Assembly: GCA_021826485.1 (NCBI GenBank)
Contig: JAKAZX010000032.1
Span: forward strand, 1-17,173
DNA length: 17,173 nt
Direction of reading: 5' to 3'
Source: Pseudomonadota bacterium
GTDB lineage: Bacteria; Pseudomonadota; Alphaproteobacteria; Acetobacterales; Acetobacteraceae
Positions within the stretch are counted from its first letter, which is position 1. Every line of letters starts with the position of its first letter. A program made the position numbers and the translations under genes. The notes under the pieces are model-generated. The model made no database searches. It saw only the letters and a list, made by a program, of their open reading frames with translations, and had not been told where the DNA came from. Positions 14,925 through 17,173 of the stretch are shown here, in pieces.

Positions 14925-15803
14925 TCAGTGTGTCGTCCGGCAGCGCGCCTCGGGCACGCCGCGCGCATCCAGGCCGGTGATGGCGACCATCCGCCCCGCG
15001 TCCGGATGGGAACTGTGCAGCCGGCGCGAGCGGGAAATCGAGGTAACGAACAGCACGTCCAGCCCGTCGCCGCCGAAGGCCGGGCAGGTGGGATGCGGCA
15101 CCGGCAGGTCGATCAGCCAGGCGAGCGTGCCGTCCGGCGCGAAACAGGCGAGCTGGCCGGTGCGCACCAGGGCGGTCCACACGCGGCCCGCGGCATCCAC
15201 CGTCGCGCCGTCCGGCGCCGAGCCGGTGATGCCCCTGACATCCGCCCAGGCGCGCGGCGTTCCCGGACGGCCCTCGCGCGGATAGTCGCAGCACCAGATG
15301 GTGCCGACGCGACTGTCGGTGAAATAGCACCGCCTGCCGTCGGGGCTGAAGCAAATGGCATTGGCAACGCCGATGCCGTCCCGCAGAACCTCGCAGCCGC
15401 CATCGGGGCCGAAGCGGAACAGCGCGCCAAGCGGCGCGTCGTCCTCGACCTGCATCGAGCCGAACACGAAGCGCCCGTCCCGATCTGCCTTGCCGTCGTT
15501 GAGGCGGGTGGCCGGCGGCAGCGTCAGATGCGCGACCGGCCGCACGCCGCCGCTCGTCAGATCGACCTCGTACAGCCCGTCCTGCAACGCTGCGAGAAGG
15601 TGGCCCGGCGCGGCCAGCGCGATGCTGCCGACCGGTGCCGGCAGGTCCCATTGCTGCATCCGCCCGCTTGCCGGTTCGAGCGCGCGGATGCAGGGGGCGA
15701 GCGAGTCGATCCAGTAGAGCCGTGCATCCGCGGTGTCCCACAGCGGACACTCGCCGAGCCCGTCGCGCACGCCGGCCACGAAATCGACGGCCGGGCCGGT
15801 CAT
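14925..15803 (-). CDS. SMP-30/gluconolactonase/LRE family protein
   Basis: 292 residues from the ATG at 15803. Six-bladed beta-propeller, metal-dependent lactonase family (gluconolactonase, regucalcin). The metal and substrate residues line up with regucalcin: Glu18 in LGECPLW, Arg100 and Asn102 in TRLNDGKADRDGRF, Asn148 in GVANAICFSPDG, and Asp198 in PDGATVD; YFTDS and FGGDGLDVLFVTS are also typical. It probably hydrolyses a lactone, either the imported substrate or a pathway intermediate; no signal peptide is evident, so it is cytoplasmic. I chose the ATG because it forms an ATGA overlap with the stop of the binding-protein gene. A GTG at 15824 (299 aa) is the alternative, with only weak ribosome-binding sequence. 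A following 29-nt gap holds only the next gene's ribosome binding site. Family strong, lactone unknown. Confidence 0.9.
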   Translation of the reverse strand: MTGPAVDFVAGVRDGLGECPLWDTADARLYWIDSLAPCIRALEPASGRMQQWDLPAPVGSIALAAPGHLLAALQDGLYEVDLTSGGVRPVAHLTLPPATRLNDGKADRDGRFVFGSMQVEDDAPLGALFRFGPDGGCEVLRDGIGVANAICFSPDGRRCYFTDSRVGTIWCCDYPREGRPGTPRAWADVRGITGSAPDGATVDAAGRVWTALVRTGQLACFAPDGTLAWLIDLPVPHPTCPAFGGDGLDVLFVTSISRSRRLHSSHPDAGRMVAITGLDARGVPEARCRTTH

Positions 15804-17056
15804 GTCCGGCGCAGCAGGGGACACGCGCTTTCGTCCGCCGGCCGCCAGCTTTCCTCGGCCGACAGGACGGACACGAGTTCGAAGATGTCGGCGCGGCCCG
15901 GCGCGGTTTCCGGCTTCACGCGCATCAGGTAGGTCGGCCGCATCACCTGGCCATCGGCGCGGATCGGCGCGCCGTCGATCAGCGAATCCTTCACCGGGGT
16001 CGCGCGCATGGCCTCGGCGATCTTCGCGCCGTCATCGGTGCCGGAAGCGGCGACGCATTTCAGGTAATGGATCGCGGCACTGTATCCGTCCGCCTGCTGC
16101 CAGTTGGGATAATGGCCGTTGCGCGCATCGCGGAATTTCGCGGCGAACCGGCGGGACCCGTCGTTCAGGTCCCAGTAGAACGGCGCCGACGCCATCATGC
16201 CTTTGCAGACGTCGCCGCCCACGGCCATGATCTCGTTGATGCCGCCGGTCAGCGTGACCAGTTGCTGGCCGGATGCGGTGATGCCGAACTCGTGCGCCTG
16301 CTTGACCAGGTTCGACCAGTCGGTCCCGCCGCAGGCCAGCGCCACGGCCTGGGCGCGGGACGCCTGCGCCTGCAGCAGCACGCTCGAATAGTCGGGGCTG
16401 CCGAGCGGGAACGTCGCCTTGCCGAGCAGCTTGCCGCCGGCCTGGTCGATCATCTGCGTCGCCTCGGTCCGCAGGCTCTGGCCGAACGCGTAATCGACGT
16501 TGATGATGAACCAGCTTTTCGCGCCCGACTTGATGGTCGGCGCCACCACGGATTTCGGCCCGGCGAACGTGTCCAGGCCGAACTGGATCGTGCTCGGCGC
16601 GCACTGCTTGCCGGTGAGGTCGGCGCTCAGGCTGCCGGCCACCAGCAGCATCCTGTTGCGCTGCCGCGCAAGCTCGGCGACCGCGAGGGTGATCGAGGAT
16701 GCGGAGGCGCAGACGATCGCGCCGACACCTTCCTCATCGAACCAGCGGCGCGCGATCGCGGTGCCGGTGTCGGGCTTGTTCTCGTCGTCGGCGGACACCA
16801 CGACGACCGGCCGGCCCAGCACCGCGCCGCCCATCTCGCGGACGGCGATCTGCACCGCCGCGACCAGCCCCGGCCCGGTGTCGTCGGAATAGATGCCCGA
16901 CATGTCGCAGAGCACGCCGATCTTGACCGGCGCGCCCTCGGCCCGCGCGCGTCCGAACGGCAGCGCCGTAAGCGCCGGGGCCGCCAGCGCCGCCGTCAGC
17001 AGCGCACGCCGATGCAGGCCGGACCCAGCCACGCCCTTCCCCATTCTCCGCTCCAT
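15800..17056 (-). CDS. Branched-chain amino acid-type ABC transporter substrate-binding protein
   Basis: 418 residues, type I periplasmic binding protein of the LivK/Leu-Ile-Val family. The N-terminus carries a twin-arginine-like signal: HRRALL (15-20), a hydrophobic Ala/Leu stretch, and a probable cleavage after Ala39 in GRARA-EG. The mature part begins VKIGVLCDMSGIYSD, the typical first strand with the ligand-loop Ser/Asp, then DDENKPDTG, ASASSITLAVAELA (the usual serine-rich ligand-binding loop) and NVDYAFGQ. In alphaproteobacteria such proteins bind aromatic and other organic acids as often as amino acids, so the ligand here is probably the operon's substrate or a precursor (inference). 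No permease or ATPase genes are in the window. The ATG at 17056 follows GGGAGGA by 6 nt; an in-frame ATG at 17044 is less likely. The stop overlaps the lactonase start by 4 nt. Confidence 0.92.
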   Translation of the reverse strand: MERRMGKGVAGSGLHRRALLTAALAAPALTALPFGRARAEGAPVKIGVLCDMSGIYSDDTGPGLVAAVQIAVREMGGAVLGRPVVVVSADDENKPDTGTAIARRWFDEEGVGAIVCASASSITLAVAELARQRNRMLLVAGSLSADLTGKQCAPSTIQFGLDTFAGPKSVVAPTIKSGAKSWFIINVDYAFGQSLRTEATQMIDQAGGKLLGKATFPLGSPDYSSVLLQAQASRAQAVALACGGTDWSNLVKQAHEFGITASGQQLVTLTGGINEIMAVGGDVCKGMMASAPFYWDLNDGSRRFAAKFRDARNGHYPNWQQADGYSAAIHYLKCVAASGTDDGAKIAEAMRATPVKDSLIDGAPIRADGQVMRPTYLMRVKPETAPGRADIFELVSVLSAEESWRPADESACPLLRRT

Positions 17057-17062
17057 GCGTCG

Positions 17063-17069
17063 TCCTCCC
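17063..17069 (-). promoter_or_regulatory. Ribosome binding site of the substrate-binding protein gene
   Basis: GGGAGGA on the minus strand, 6 nt before the ATG at 17056. It fixes that ATG over the in-frame ATG at 17044. Confidence 0.75.
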
Positions 17070-17089
17070 TCAGACGGTTCTTGTTTGTC

Positions 17090-17173
17090 TCAGTCGCGTT
17101 CGATATGGGCGCGCACCGCGCCGGCCGCGTCCGTCCATCCCTTGCCGCTGGCATAGGCGAGCATGGCCGCGAA
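17090..17173 (-). CDS. C-terminal 27 codons of an unidentified protein (5' part outside window)
   Basis: An open minus-strand frame enters from the right edge and ends in TGA at 17090-17092, reading FAAMLAYASGKGW, then TDAAGAVRAHIERD. It ends 33 nt upstream of the substrate-binding protein gene in the same direction, so it is probably the preceding operon gene. The tail looks like a normal amphipathic C-terminal helix but is too short for family assignment. That it is coding is inferred from spacing and frame alone. Confidence 0.45.
   Translation of the reverse strand, partial: FAAMLAYASGKGWTDAAGAVRAHIERD

Overview
The window is very GC-rich, densely coded bacterial chromosome (G+C clearly above 70% by eye), with almost no non-coding sequence. 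Codon usage and protein style (a pheT followed by a family 61 glycosyltransferase, large Ala/Arg/Gly-rich enzymes, a LivK-type binding protein with a twin-arginine-like signal) suggest an alphaproteobacterium. Acetobacteraceae (Roseomonas/Rhodopila-like) is my best guess, but no rRNA or other taxonomic marker is present to prove it.

Left part (1-6823), mostly housekeeping. The 3' nine-tenths of pheT (phenylalanyl-tRNA synthetase beta chain) runs off the left edge. It is followed, with a one-base TGATG stop/start overlap, by a 595-residue protein with a C-terminal GT61 (DUF563) glycosyltransferase domain. An alanine racemase gene (alr) converges on it; the two genes share the palindrome CTATAG, which supplies both TAG stop codons. 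After a 118-120 bp divergent intergenic region, an ALDH7/antiquitin-type aldehyde dehydrogenase (AmaB-like, L-piperidine-6-carboxylate / aminoadipate-semialdehyde dehydrogenase) is read rightward.

Right part (6830-17173), one long leftward operon. In transcription order it encodes: the last 27 residues of an unidentified protein; a LivK-like periplasmic binding protein; an SMP-30/gluconolactonase-type lactonase; an enoyl-CoA hydratase/isomerase-fold protein; a fused alpha-beta ADP-forming acyl-CoA synthetase; a full-length acyl-CoA dehydrogenase; a short acyl-CoA dehydrogenase; a classical SDR; a tandem two-domain SDR; and a duplicated carboxymuconolactone-decarboxylase-fold protein. From the lactonase onward every junction except two (28-29 bp and 25 bp) is a stop/start overlap or a 1-nt gap, so co-expression is very likely. 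Its promoter lies beyond the right edge.

The set reads as an uptake-and-beta-oxidation module: capture of an organic acid, lactone opening, ATP-dependent CoA activation, alpha,beta-dehydrogenation, hydration or isomerisation, and alcohol oxidation. The substrate cannot be read from the sequence; a cyclic or branched carboxylic acid is plausible. The most unusual points are the double SDR whose second half has lost the catalytic Tyr and Lys, the paired acyl-CoA dehydrogenases in which only the long one has a recognisable catalytic base, and the hydratase-fold protein lacking one of the two usual catalytic glutamates. No tRNA, rRNA, CRISPR array, insertion sequence or phage gene was seen.
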